The notes under the pieces were generated by a model. The model ran no database searches. It was not told the DNA's origin and saw only the letters and a list, made by a program, of their open reading frames with translations. The translations under genes and the position numbers were made by a program. This document shows positions 14,634 to 23,858 of a stretch of 43,946 nucleotides of DNA, piece after piece. The DNA is taken from the IMG/VR virus record IMGVR_UViG_3300028394_000125, positions 1 to 43,946 of that record; one strand, 5' to 3'. The DNA comes from a virus. Each line of letters starts with the position of its first letter. Within the stretch, counting starts at the first letter, position 1.

Positions 14634-16766
14634 ATGCCAACTCCAACGCAAGCCCAATTAGCATTAGAACGTGATGCATTAAAAGCCGACATTGCTGACA
14701 AACAAGCATTGTATGCCGACCTGATTGCAAGAGGCAAGGTTAATTCTGCTCAGGAACTTTTGGGAGACATTAATAAACTAACAGGGCAAGAACGCACACT
14801 ATCAAATGATATTAAAAATTTTACGCAGTTTAGTACAGAAAGAGCCTCACAAGATGCTGAAATCGCTCAGACACAAAATTTTGAATCAAAAAATTCACCA
14901 GCAAATCAAACAGTAACAAGTAGTTCAACTACTAGTACAACAACGGGTGGTACTGCAACTACTACAATTTCAGGGGCAGCAACGTTGTCACCTGAGGCTG
15001 AAAACGCCGCTAAACAAGCAAATTTACGAGCATCAGCATTTACGGCAAACCCTAGTGGAAAAATTGGCAATAATACAATTGATAAGGCAGTAACTTCCGG
15101 TGCAATTACTCCGGCAGAGGCCGCGGCATTAAAAACAGGCGCAGTACCTGAAGCAGATAGATTTGCCGCTGCATCAGAAGCCAGAGCAAAAGCTAACGCA
15201 ACTGTTGCAGCCGGAACAACTGAAGGTCCACCTACTACTATAACAACATCAACTCCCAATTCAAGTGGTAACACTACTGTAGAACAACAATCCGTAGCGA
15301 CCCCTCCTCCAAGTATTAATAGTAATTCAAATCTTACTAATACTGCTACGATTGTGACTAACCCAGACGGAACAAAATCTGAAGTAACTGTAAATAACAC
15401 TACCGCAACGGTAACAACTACCCCTGTTGTTGATAATCAATTAGTACAAGGTACAGAAACTACTATTGTTGCTAGTCAAAATGTAGATAATACAAACCCT
15501 GCACTTATAAATCCAAACACTGATCCTAATACAAATATTGGTGCAGAAGGACAAGATTTAGTGTATGATCCATTATTAGAACCTCCTATTACTAATGACG
15601 GAGATGAGTTTTCTGGAATAGATGAACAAGTTCAAAGACAAAAAGATTTAGAAGATGGGTCACTAGAATTTGCTGGTATAGATGAACAAATTGGTATAAA
15701 TGAAAATGCATTACAAGAACCACCTTTATTATCAGATGAAGAAATAGATCAACAGCTACGATTAGCCGCCCAAGACGAACAAATTGAAAATAAAGATCCG
15801 GCTGACGTTGGGGAAGAAGATCCGTTTGAGGCTGCTCGCATACGAGCCGGTGAAGAATACGATAGAACAACCGGAATAACAGAACAAGATATATTTGCGG
15901 CTGAAGGTGTTACTAATGCAGCCGGGTTACAAGGTAAACTTGAAGATGCTAGAGCGCAACAAATTACACAAGATGCCGAGAATGCAAAAACACAAGGCGA
16001 TTGGCGTGTAAGATTAAGTTTAGCACCAAGTGCAGGATATTTATATAAGGCAGTAAACCCAGGCATATTATTACCGTTACAAAAAACAGACGGTATAATT
16101 TTCCCATACACACCAAGTATACAAGTTACCTATGCCGCACATTATGATGCTTCAGATTTGACACATAGTAATTATAAAGTATTTCAATATAAAAATAGTA
16201 GTGTAGATCAAATTAGTATTTCATGTGATTTTACCGCACAGGATACTGAAGAAGCCAATTATATGTTAGCTGTAATACATTTCTTTAGGTCTGTTACTAA
16301 AATGTTTTATGGTCAAGACCAAATACCTAAACCAGGAACACCGCCTCCATTGTGTTATCTATCTGGAATGGGTGATTTTCAATTTGATAGACACCCATTA
16401 GCAATATCTTCATTTAATTATAGTTTGCCCACTGATGTGGACTATATACGAGCAAGCAGTCCAACTTTGTTATCTGGAGTTAATGCAACTGGTTATAATG
16501 ATAATAGAAATAGTGATTTAACACCACAACAAGTTAGAATGCAATCAGGAACTACTCCGTTGAATGCAGGTGCTACAGAATCAGCACCTAAGTTTGGAAA
16601 GGCAACTAATACACAACCTACATATGTACCTACAAAGATTCAGATAGCAATAGTTGCATATCCAATTGTAACACGTAATGACATAAGCAATAATTTTAGT
16701 TTAGCAGAATATGCTACTGGCAAGTTACTACAGGGTAGTAAACGCAAAGGCGGAGGAATTTGGTAA
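14634..16766 (+). CDS. Tail-tube/baseplate junction protein, gp48/gp54-like, with long Ser/Thr-rich N-terminus
   Basis: A 710-residue protein. Residues 1-85 form a coiled coil (QLALERDALKADIADKQALY). Residues 90-330 are Thr/Ser/Asn-rich low complexity. Residues 330-455 are acidic and contain a duplicated GIDEQ block. The conserved part, residues 456-710, runs from DWRVRLSLAP through LPLQKTDGIIFPYTPSIQVTY, SISCDFTAQDTEEANYMLAV, FRSVTKMFYGQ and VPTKIQIAIVAYPIVTRNDI. This layout is that of the T4 gp48/gp54 proteins that cap the baseplate and start tail-tube polymerisation; those have 364 and 320 residues. The N-terminal 450 residues have no counterpart there. First gene of the plus-strand operon, with AAGGA 12 nt upstream. 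Its stop overlaps the next ATG (TAATG). Confidence 0.75.
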   Translation: MPTPTQAQLALERDALKADIADKQALYADLIARGKVNSAQELLGDINKLTGQERTLSNDIKNFTQFSTERASQDAEIAQTQNFESKNSPANQTVTSSSTTSTTTGGTATTTISGAATLSPEAENAAKQANLRASAFTANPSGKIGNNTIDKAVTSGAITPAEAAALKTGAVPEADRFAAASEARAKANATVAAGTTEGPPTTITTSTPNSSGNTTVEQQSVATPPPSINSNSNLTNTATIVTNPDGTKSEVTVNNTTATVTTTPVVDNQLVQGTETTIVASQNVDNTNPALINPNTDPNTNIGAEGQDLVYDPLLEPPITNDGDEFSGIDEQVQRQKDLEDGSLEFAGIDEQIGINENALQEPPLLSDEEIDQQLRLAAQDEQIENKDPADVGEEDPFEAARIRAGEEYDRTTGITEQDIFAAEGVTNAAGLQGKLEDARAQQITQDAENAKTQGDWRVRLSLAPSAGYLYKAVNPGILLPLQKTDGIIFPYTPSIQVTYAAHYDASDLTHSNYKVFQYKNSSVDQISISCDFTAQDTEEANYMLAVIHFFRSVTKMFYGQDQIPKPGTPPPLCYLSGMGDFQFDRHPLAISSFNYSLPTDVDYIRASSPTLLSGVNATGYNDNRNSDLTPQQVRMQSGTTPLNAGATESAPKFGKATNTQPTYVPTKIQIAIVAYPIVTRNDISNNFSLAEYATGKLLQGSKRKGGGIW
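15521..15541 (+). repeat. 21-nt repeat, copy 1 (encodes DPNTNIG)
   Basis: This 21-nt run is identical to 19762-19782. Both copies are in the same codon phase and encode DPNTNIG, followed by a QD a few residues later, inside the low-complexity regions of two different baseplate proteins. Confidence 0.7.
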
Positions 16767-17077
16767 TGGCAAATAACACACTTTATCCACAAACAAGTCC
16801 ATACTATGCAACAGATATAGTTAATGGCAAATTTTTAGATATAATGGTAGATAGACCTATCATTAAACAACCATCGGATATCTATTGGGAGATTACATTG
16901 GTATATGAATTTCGTCCTGATATGTTAGCATATGACTTGTATGCTGATAGCAGATTGTGGTGGGTATTTGCACAACGAAATCCAAACACATTAAAAGATC
17001 CCTACTTTGATTTTGTAGCGGGTGTAAGTATATACTTGCCTAAAGCAGATTTGTTGAAACAATTATTGGGAATATAA
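16766..17077 (+). CDS. 53: Baseplate wedge protein, gp53-like
   Basis: A 103-residue protein from ATG 16766, which overlaps the previous stop by one base (TAATG) and has GGAGGA 7 nt upstream; the TTG at 16760 is not needed. The core YEFRPDMLAYDLYADSRLWW followed by VFAQRNPNTLKDPYFDF and a C-terminal IYLPK block is the conserved part of gp53-type wedge proteins of T4-like phages, where a short LysM-like domain helps clamp the wedge around the hub. T4 gp53 has 196 residues, so this is a minimal form. The assignment rests on this pattern and on the operon order. Confidence 0.75.
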   Translation: MANNTLYPQTSPYYATDIVNGKFLDIMVDRPIIKQPSDIYWEITLVYEFRPDMLAYDLYADSRLWWVFAQRNPNTLKDPYFDFVAGVSIYLPKADLLKQLLGI

Positions 17078-19954
17078 ATGGCAACAAATTCAAGTACTCA
17101 AATTGGACAAGGTGCTGACGGATCTTCATGGACATCTACAGTCGACCTTGACACTAATACTGGTTCAAAAACATCAACTGTTACTTTTACTACACCCAAA
17201 GGTCCAGTAACATTGACCGGTACCCCTGATTCAGTCTCATCTCAATTAGGTGCATTAATGACAAAAAATGCCGCATTTCCTAATTATGTTTCATTGTTAA
17301 GAGCGGCACAATCGGCGCTTATTAATATATCAGCGACACTAACTGCGTCATATCAACAACTAGTTCCTCCACCTAATGCAGAACCAACTCCTCCAGCATC
17401 TAATGATCCAACCGGACAATTTGCTGACCAAAATTTGGGGGGCGGAGAAGAACCCGCATACCCCACAGCAGGTGGCCCAACTGGACAATTTGCGGATCAA
17501 AATATGGGAGGCGGAGATGATTTGGGTGGTACTTCGGGTGATGAAGAATATAGTTATGATAAATCATATGCAGCCAAGATTGATGCTACTAAAAATGTAA
17601 CTAATCCAAATAATGAAATGGAAACGCAAAACGAAAGTTATGCGGGTACAACAGTTGCTGGACAAGGAGACAAAGGATCAGCTAATAAAGTAAAATCAAC
17701 CGAGATAGCATCTGGACCAAAACCAGGATCACGCCCACAAAACCCATTAGGTAGTTTATCAAGTTACACCTATCAAATTTCTTTGTATATGATAACACCA
17801 GACGCATATGATGCTTTTATCCAATCTGGCAGAAATAACATTAATGCAATTAACAATGCGGCTAATCCACAAGTAGCAACACAGGTTGAAGAAAGTAGTT
17901 CTGGTGCATATATTATAGCTCAAAGCGGTGGTATAAACAATAAAACAAGCAAACGTGCATTTGACCTTGATTTCTATATAGATGACTTAAAAATTAATAC
18001 AACTACTAATGCTAAAGCAAAGAAAACATCATCCAATGATACAGAAATGTCATTTAACATTTATGAACCATATGGATTTTCATTCATATCAAAATTAAAT
18101 AATGCGGCTGCTTTATTAAAAAAGAAAAGTAAATTAAAAGATTATAAAAGTTTATCTAACTCTACTAAACAATTTTTTGTGTTAGGTATTAGATTTCAAG
18201 GATATGATGAAAATGGCAAAGAGATATCAGGAGCCTCTACTTATAACCAAGATACATTTGATGTGACGGGTGATTCAGGTGGAGTATTTGAAAGATTTTT
18301 TGATATTAGAATTACTGATATGAAATTTAAGATTGACGGCAAGATGACAGTATATAATATTACTGCTGCAACAGTTGCACCTAAAGCTGGCTTTGGTGTA
18401 AAGTATGGTAGAATAGATAAAGGTGCTAGAGTAGAGGGAAGTACAGTAGAAGATGTATTACGAGGAACTAAAGGGTTATTAACAACGTTAAACGAACAGC
18501 AAGAATTACAAGCTAAAAAGAATGGTGAGGGTAGTATACCAAATGTATATAAGCTTAGATATTTGGGTACAGCAGAAGCAGAAATAGGAGCCGCATCTAT
18601 TGTAAGTATTGCTGATTTGGATAAATCTAAAATGCCTATGAGTGCAGCCGCAAATATTAAACAGGTAAATGAAGCGGTGTCAGTATCAGCAGTGCCTGAT
18701 ACAAATAGAAGAACTATTACATTTGCAAATGATGTATCTATAATGCAAGCTGTAGGATCAATTATTTCTCAAAGTAGTTATTTAGAAAATGCATTGACCC
18801 AAGTAATAAAATCTGACACCGAGCCACCTAAACCGGGACAAGGTAGTGAAACAATTAAAGATCCTAATCCAAAAACTATTAAATGGTATAACTTAGGGTC
18901 AGAAGTTAAATGTTTGGGTTTTGATAATATAGTAGGTGATTTTGCGTATGAAATAACATATGTTATACAACCATATGAAACCCCAATGATTACCAGCCCG
19001 TATGCAGGTAAAACATCAAAATATTACGGAGCACATAAAAGATATGAATATTGGTTTACTGGAAAGAATTCAGAAATAATACACTATGAACAAACAATGG
19101 ACAACTCATATTTTTTACCAGCAATGAATCCAACTGGTTCTTCTGCTAGTCAAGGTGGCGGAGCAGATATTTCTACTGTGCCTGGAAAACGTCAAAATGA
19201 AGATAGAACAGGTAAATTAGATATAGGTAAAGAAGCACAAAATTCGTATCTAACAAGTTTATATGATCCCGGTGCTTATGCTACAGCAAAGGTAACTATA
19301 TTAGGTGATCCTGATTATTTAATGCAAGATAGCCCTAGTTCAATCAATCAAGTATATCGACAATTTTATGGAAAAGGTTTTACTATTAACCCAAATGGTG
19401 GACAAGTTTTTATTGAAATAGATTTCAAAGAAGCAGAAGATTATAACAACATTGACGGATTGTTAAGTATAAATGATTCTATTCAATTTTGGAAATATCC
19501 CAAATCAGTATCATCACAAATCAAAGGTGTAAGTTACATGTTAACTGAAGTAGTAAGTATTTTCTCAAAAGGTAAATTTACACAAGAATTAGATTGTGTC
19601 ATAAATCAATTTTCTGAAAGCGGAAATATTGTTGACAAAGGTGCAGGAGGTAGACCTACGTCAGAGGAAACTACTGCAACTAAGACTACGGATGCTAGTG
19701 GACGAAGAACAGGTGCAACAGATCCTAGAGTCGCACAAATAAATCAAACAAATCTAAACAGTGATCCTAATACAAATATTGGGACAGATATACAAGACAG
19801 TAGTGCATCAGGTGCCGGCGCAAACAATACAAATAAATCTCTTAATTCAGGATCACAGGCTAATGATGATGGTGTAATAGATGCTAAGAAACAACCTGCA
19901 AATCAAGGTGGAAGAGAAGAACCTGTTGTAGGAAGACCAAGGGGCGGGGCATAA
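17078..19954 (+). CDS. Probable baseplate hub protein (gp27 position)
   Basis: A 958-residue protein starting directly after the gp53 stop (TAA ATG) with GGGAA 7 nt upstream. Residues 1-225 are low complexity and contain a tandem duplication of PTGQFADQN followed by Gly-rich and acidic residues. The folded part starts near SSYTYQISLYMITPDAYDAF and includes FNIYEPYGFSFISKL and ITDMKFKIDGKMTVYNITA. Its end, MLTEVVSIFSKGKFTQELDC, resembles the closing strand of hub proteins of the gp27/gpD type (V-x-F-x-x-G-x-F-x-Q-x-L). A low-complexity tail follows. Location immediately before the gp5-like spike is where a gp27 homologue is expected; T4 gp27 has 391 residues. Homology is inferred, not shown by a diagnostic motif. 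Confidence 0.5.
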   Translation: MATNSSTQIGQGADGSSWTSTVDLDTNTGSKTSTVTFTTPKGPVTLTGTPDSVSSQLGALMTKNAAFPNYVSLLRAAQSALINISATLTASYQQLVPPPNAEPTPPASNDPTGQFADQNLGGGEEPAYPTAGGPTGQFADQNMGGGDDLGGTSGDEEYSYDKSYAAKIDATKNVTNPNNEMETQNESYAGTTVAGQGDKGSANKVKSTEIASGPKPGSRPQNPLGSLSSYTYQISLYMITPDAYDAFIQSGRNNINAINNAANPQVATQVEESSSGAYIIAQSGGINNKTSKRAFDLDFYIDDLKINTTTNAKAKKTSSNDTEMSFNIYEPYGFSFISKLNNAAALLKKKSKLKDYKSLSNSTKQFFVLGIRFQGYDENGKEISGASTYNQDTFDVTGDSGGVFERFFDIRITDMKFKIDGKMTVYNITAATVAPKAGFGVKYGRIDKGARVEGSTVEDVLRGTKGLLTTLNEQQELQAKKNGEGSIPNVYKLRYLGTAEAEIGAASIVSIADLDKSKMPMSAAANIKQVNEAVSVSAVPDTNRRTITFANDVSIMQAVGSIISQSSYLENALTQVIKSDTEPPKPGQGSETIKDPNPKTIKWYNLGSEVKCLGFDNIVGDFAYEITYVIQPYETPMITSPYAGKTSKYYGAHKRYEYWFTGKNSEIIHYEQTMDNSYFLPAMNPTGSSASQGGGADISTVPGKRQNEDRTGKLDIGKEAQNSYLTSLYDPGAYATAKVTILGDPDYLMQDSPSSINQVYRQFYGKGFTINPNGGQVFIEIDFKEAEDYNNIDGLLSINDSIQFWKYPKSVSSQIKGVSYMLTEVVSIFSKGKFTQELDCVINQFSESGNIVDKGAGGRPTSEETTATKTTDASGRRTGATDPRVAQINQTNLNSDPNTNIGTDIQDSSASGAGANNTNKSLNSGSQANDDGVIDAKKQPANQGGREEPVVGRPRGGA
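17410..17517 (+). repeat. Imperfect tandem duplication in the hub protein gene
   Basis: Two copies of a segment encoding PTGQFADQN followed by LGGGEE or MGGGDD, about 66 nt apart, interrupted by EPAYPTAGG. Codons differ between copies, so the duplication is not recent. Confidence 0.6.
19762..19782 (+). repeat. 21-nt repeat, copy 2 (encodes DPNTNIG)
   Basis: Identical to 15521-15541 and in the same reading phase, in the C-terminal low-complexity tail of the probable hub protein. Confidence 0.7.
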
Positions 19955-19957
19955 TAT

Positions 19958-22900
19958 ATGGCATACGATGAAATAAAACCTAGAGGTAGTACTAAAGCAA
20001 GTCAACCAGACGCCGGCGGTGCAGTATTACGTAGCGTACCACTATTTGGTATTGTTAAAGATAATATAGATCCTATTCGTTCTGGTAGACTACAAGTATA
20101 CATTAGTGACTTGGGAGGATTAGATCCGGATGATAGCAGTTCTTGGGTAACTGTTAGTTATATGACTCCCTTCTATGGTGTAACTACACCCTCAGGTGCA
20201 AATACAGGTTACGGAGAATATATTAAAAACCCTAACAGTTATGGTATGTGGAATAGTCAACCTGATCTAGGCACAACTGTTATATGTATATTCATTAACG
20301 GTGATCCTAATTATGGATTTTGGATAGGATGTGTACCACAACCAGAAGCATTACAAATGGTACCGGCAATTGGCGGTACCGATAATATTGTAGCAAATGC
20401 AGGTGAAGCAAAAGGTCTGGGCGGCGCTATTAGATTACCGGTAACTAATATTAACACAAATAATTCGGGAATAGCAGATGGTCCAACATTTTTAAGTGAC
20501 GCTAAACCCGTACATAGTTATGTTGCCAGTATATTAGCACAACAAGGATTAATTAGAGATCCTATTAGAGGTGTAATTGGTTCAAGCGCACAACGTGAAA
20601 CTCCAAGTCGTGTTGGATGGGGAGTAAGCACACCGGGAAGACCTATATATGAAGGTGGCTTTACTGATGAGACTATAGTTAGTAAACTTAATGGAAACAC
20701 ACAAGGTGATATATACGGTTTAAAAGTTATTGCACGTAGAGGTGGACATACGTTAGTAATGGACGACGGAGATATTTTAGGTAGAGACCAATTAGTAAGA
20801 CTGCGTAGTAGTTTAGGACATCAAATATTAATGAGTGATGATGGTCAAACATTATTCATTATTCATGCTAACGGACAAAGTTACATTGAGTTAGGTAAAG
20901 AAGGTACAATTGATATGTATTCTACTAACTCATTCAATGTAAGAACACAAGGTGATTTGAATCTACACGCTGATAACAACATTAATATTAATGCAGGTAA
21001 GGCATTAAACATAAGTGCTGATACAATTGCAATGAGTAGTGAAAAACAAACTACACAAAAAGTTGGAACAGATTTTAGTTTATATGCTTCTGGAACATAT
21101 ACAACTAAAGTAGATGGTAAGATGAGTTTTGCCAGTGGCTCGGATTCTTCTTTCTATAGTGATTCTATTACGTATTTTAATGGTAGTAAAATTAATTTGA
21201 ATACAGGAGCATCAAGTTTAGTTCCGCAAGAAGTTAAACCATTGCCGGTAGTAGCACATACTGATACATTGAATGATGCTACTAAGGGTTGGTTATCTGC
21301 TCCGGGTAAGTTATTAAGTATTGTAAGTAGAGCACCGGCTCATGCACCATGGGCTAGTGCAAATCAGGGTGTTGATGTTAAAGTTAATAACAATGCAAGT
21401 GCGGCACTACCAGCTGCACCTAGTTCAGCCGTAGCGGCCGCAAATGCCAGTTCAGGTTCAGCAGAAGTTACTGCCCCAGTAACACCGTCAGTGGCAGCTA
21501 CTGTACCCCCATCGGCTGCAATTAGTGCGGCATTAGATAAGAATGTAACGGGCACATTGGTTGCTCAAGTATCTACATTAGCCGCAACAGGTCCGGCAGC
21601 TGCCGCAGTTAAGTTGGGTGCAGGCGTAGTAGAAACTGCAAATGGTGCTGTTGCGGCAGTGGGTGCAATGGCACAAAGTGCGGCACAACTTGAAGCAGGT
21701 GGTGTAATTAAACCAGGTGCAGCCGCACTAGTTAACAACCTAGTGCAAGGTGGTAAGACAATACAACAAGCATTGACACCAAATCTCTTTACGGGTAAAG
21801 ACGGCGCTGCAAACTTAACTAGTTATGTTAACAATCCTGTAGCACAAGTAGCAACACAAGTTGCTACATTTACTCAAGCACAAACTGCATTAGTACAAAC
21901 TGGATTAATTACAGGTAAAGAATCAGGTACAGCTATAGCAGGTTTAGTAATGTCGGCGGCAACAGCCGGTATACAAAATACTGTTAATTTAGTTAGTAAT
22001 GCGGCTAATGCAGTAGTTGGTGCAGTTAATGGAGCAATATCAAATGTAGTTGGCGCGGCTACTGGTGCATTGAATAGTGTATTAGGATCGGCCGCAAGTT
22101 TAGTTTCTGCTGGCAATTTTGCAGGTAACTTAGCATCTACTGTAACCGGTGGGTTAAGTAGTATTGCAACATCACTAACTGGAATGGCAAAAGGTGCTGT
22201 TGCAGGTTTAACAGGTTTACTAGATAGTGCTAAAGGTGTTGCTGGAAGTGCATTTGCGGCAATTAGCGGGGCATTACCGACACTAACTGTTGGGGTACCA
22301 CAAAATATTAAAGACATAACAGAAAAAGCACAAGCTTTGGCACAGGCGCCGACTGCCAATGCATTGACAGGAGCATTAAGTTCAGTAACAGGTGCCGTAA
22401 CCGGAGCATTAAGTTCAGTGACAGGAGCAGTAACCGGAGCATTAAGTTCAGTAACAGGAGCTGTTGCAGGAGTTACTGGAGCAATTAATAATGCGGTAGG
22501 TTCAGTCACAGGCGCAATTGGTGCGGTTACCGGAGTTACCGGAGCACTAGATGCAGTTAATGGTGTTGTTGCAGGAGTTACCGGCGCAATCAACAGCACA
22601 ATAGGTGCGGCTACTGGATTAATTAAAAATACATTAGGTGCGGCCACTAATTTAGCTACTGGTTTAGGAGCATTGCCGGGCGGTGGTGGTGTTGCATCAA
22701 TCGTTAACAATGCTGTAGGAGCAGTTAATAGTGTACCAGGTGTGGCCGCAGTATCAGGTTTAATTAATACAGCTTCATCAATAACTAATGGTATAGCCGG
22801 GTTGGCAGCTAACCCACTAGCATCATCTAGTGCATTGACCGCGGCCGCAGGTGCAGCCGGTGCATTGACAAAAGGGTTAGATGACTTAAAGAGTGGTAAA

Positions 22901-23353
22901 TTGACGTTAGCGTCATTGGCTAGTGCAGGTTTACCGGCTGGAGCATCTGCACAATTAAATGCCGCTATCAGCTCAATGAGTTCAGGTGGTGCAGTACAAA
23001 TTAAGTTACCTACTATAGCTGTTAATACTACTGATAGAAGTGAAGTAGATACTTTGGGTAAGGATATACGAGGTGATTCAAGAATACCAGCACCAAACTT
23101 TACAGGTAATCCTGCAACAACCGGTGAATCGCTACCTGAGACTACACTTGAAACTTTTAATAAAAAACGTAGAGATCAGCGAAAACGGTTTAATGAACAA
23201 TTTGAAATTACAAAAACAGCAAAGCTAGCATGGATAGAGTCAGTAGAAACATTGCCGGCAGGTGATCCAACAATAGCAGAATTGAAAAAGAAATATGAGA
23301 CTGAATATTCAAAAATCTTGTCGATAACTGACGAACTTAATACACTCACATAA
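19958..23353 (+). CDS. 5: Baseplate central spike, gp5/VgrG-like, with Ala/Gly-rich extension and no lysozyme domain
   Basis: An 1131-residue protein. The N-terminal OB fold spans about residues 24-130 (FGIVKDNIDPIRSGRLQVYI; DLGTTVICIF). Residues 255-430 carry the beta-helix-like block seen in gp5/VgrG spikes (VRLRSSLGHQILMSDDGQ; DLNLHADNNININAGKALNI). No T4-lysozyme-type domain is seen between them, unlike T4 gp5 (575 residues). Residues 448-1024 are a very unusual Ala/Gly/Val/Thr-rich region with repeats of the type TGALSSVTGAV and AGVTGAI. Residues 1060-1131 are a charged helix ending in KKYETEYSKILSITDEL. It lies between the hub candidate and gp25. The fold of the extension is unknown; possibilities are helical bundles or a membrane-active segment. 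Confidence 0.8.
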   Translation: MAYDEIKPRGSTKASQPDAGGAVLRSVPLFGIVKDNIDPIRSGRLQVYISDLGGLDPDDSSSWVTVSYMTPFYGVTTPSGANTGYGEYIKNPNSYGMWNSQPDLGTTVICIFINGDPNYGFWIGCVPQPEALQMVPAIGGTDNIVANAGEAKGLGGAIRLPVTNINTNNSGIADGPTFLSDAKPVHSYVASILAQQGLIRDPIRGVIGSSAQRETPSRVGWGVSTPGRPIYEGGFTDETIVSKLNGNTQGDIYGLKVIARRGGHTLVMDDGDILGRDQLVRLRSSLGHQILMSDDGQTLFIIHANGQSYIELGKEGTIDMYSTNSFNVRTQGDLNLHADNNININAGKALNISADTIAMSSEKQTTQKVGTDFSLYASGTYTTKVDGKMSFASGSDSSFYSDSITYFNGSKINLNTGASSLVPQEVKPLPVVAHTDTLNDATKGWLSAPGKLLSIVSRAPAHAPWASANQGVDVKVNNNASAALPAAPSSAVAAANASSGSAEVTAPVTPSVAATVPPSAAISAALDKNVTGTLVAQVSTLAATGPAAAAVKLGAGVVETANGAVAAVGAMAQSAAQLEAGGVIKPGAAALVNNLVQGGKTIQQALTPNLFTGKDGAANLTSYVNNPVAQVATQVATFTQAQTALVQTGLITGKESGTAIAGLVMSAATAGIQNTVNLVSNAANAVVGAVNGAISNVVGAATGALNSVLGSAASLVSAGNFAGNLASTVTGGLSSIATSLTGMAKGAVAGLTGLLDSAKGVAGSAFAAISGALPTLTVGVPQNIKDITEKAQALAQAPTANALTGALSSVTGAVTGALSSVTGAVTGALSSVTGAVAGVTGAINNAVGSVTGAIGAVTGVTGALDAVNGVVAGVTGAINSTIGAATGLIKNTLGAATNLATGLGALPGGGGVASIVNNAVGAVNSVPGVAAVSGLINTASSITNGIAGLAANPLASSSALTAAAGAAGALTKGLDDLKSGKLTLASLASAGLPAGASAQLNAAISSMSSGGAVQIKLPTIAVNTTDRSEVDTLGKDIRGDSRIPAPNFTGNPATTGESLPETTLETFNKKRRDQRKRFNEQFEITKTAKLAWIESVETLPAGDPTIAELKKKYETEYSKILSITDELNTLT
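22370..22468 (+). repeat. 33-bp in-frame tandem repeat, three copies
   Basis: Three adjacent 33-bp units (22370-22402, 22403-22435, 22436-22468), each encoding an 11-residue GALSSVTGAVT-type unit, inside the spike extension. The units are nearly identical in DNA, differing at a few third positions, so this part expanded recently or is kept uniform by recombination. Looser protein repeats continue to about 22620. Confidence 0.85.
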
Positions 23354-23356
23354 ATA
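23349..23356 (+). promoter_or_regulatory. Candidate late promoter element upstream of gp25
   Basis: CATAAATA overlaps the end of the spike gene and is 17 nt before the gp25 ATG. AGGA at 23363-23366 then serves as ribosome site. Core and spacing agree with the elements before gp6 and the gene at 14634. Confidence 0.45.
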
Positions 23357-23373
23357 TACTATAGGATAACAAT

Positions 23374-23823
23374 ATGCCATCATATATAGGTTTCAGTACA
23401 ATTAACGCTAATAAACCCCGCTCTACTAATCTACCGGCGGGTATTGCAGGTGGAGTAGGTTCTATGGTGCAGCCAGTTATCCCTGGCAAAAAGTATAGAC
23501 TAGTTGACCAACAATTAGTTATACAAGATTTTCTTAATGCACTGAATATTCAACAGGGGCAAAAAGTAGGAAACCCCGGATACGGAACTACTCTTTGGAG
23601 TTTTGTTTTTGAGCCTAACACTTTTGATGTACAGAACAAATTAGAGACTGAAATTAGACGAGTTGCTAATCAAGATCCAAGAATGATAGTCAATACTGTT
23701 AGCGCATACCCCCAAGAAAACGGTATATTAATTGAAGTAGAACTAGCAGTTTCACCCTTCAATAATGCAGAAATGCTTAGTGTTTTCTTCAATAATCAGA
23801 CGAATACAGCAGTAATTCAATAA
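23374..23823 (+). CDS. 25: Baseplate wedge protein, gp25-like
   Basis: A 149-residue member of the gp25/gpW (lysozyme-like fold, non-enzymatic) family that joins sheath to baseplate wedge. The diagnostic block is NPGYGTTLWSFVFEPNTF (about residues 69-86), followed by LETEIRRVANQDPRM and a C-terminal beta hairpin GILIEVELAVSP. T4 gp25 has 132 residues. ATG 23374 has AGGA 7 nt upstream. It sits between the spike and gp6; gp25 and gp6 are in direct contact in the T4 baseplate. All expected features are present. Confidence 0.92.
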   Translation: MPSYIGFSTINANKPRSTNLPAGIAGGVGSMVQPVIPGKKYRLVDQQLVIQDFLNALNIQQGQKVGNPGYGTTLWSFVFEPNTFDVQNKLETEIRRVANQDPRMIVNTVSAYPQENGILIEVELAVSPFNNAEMLSVFFNNQTNTAVIQ

Positions 23824-23850
23824 TCTTCCAAAAGTAGTGTTTTCATTTAA

Positions 23851-23858
23851 GATAAATA
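23851..23858 (+). promoter_or_regulatory. Candidate late promoter element upstream of gp6
   Basis: GATAAATA, identical to the element at 14604, 19 nt before the gp6 ATG in a 54-nt intergenic gap. This is one of the two best matches to the T4 late consensus in the window. Confidence 0.55.

Noticed and set aside
14906-15400. 164-codon hydrophobic minus-strand frame
   Set aside because: It is the antisense of the Thr/Ser-rich N-terminus of the gp48/54-like protein, and the apparent hydrophobicity comes from reverse-complemented ACN/GCN codons.
21874-22710. 278-codon minus-strand frame rich in APVTA-type repeats
   Set aside because: It is the mirror of the Ala/Gly/Val repeats of the spike gene; low-complexity repeats keep the opposite strand open without implying a gene.
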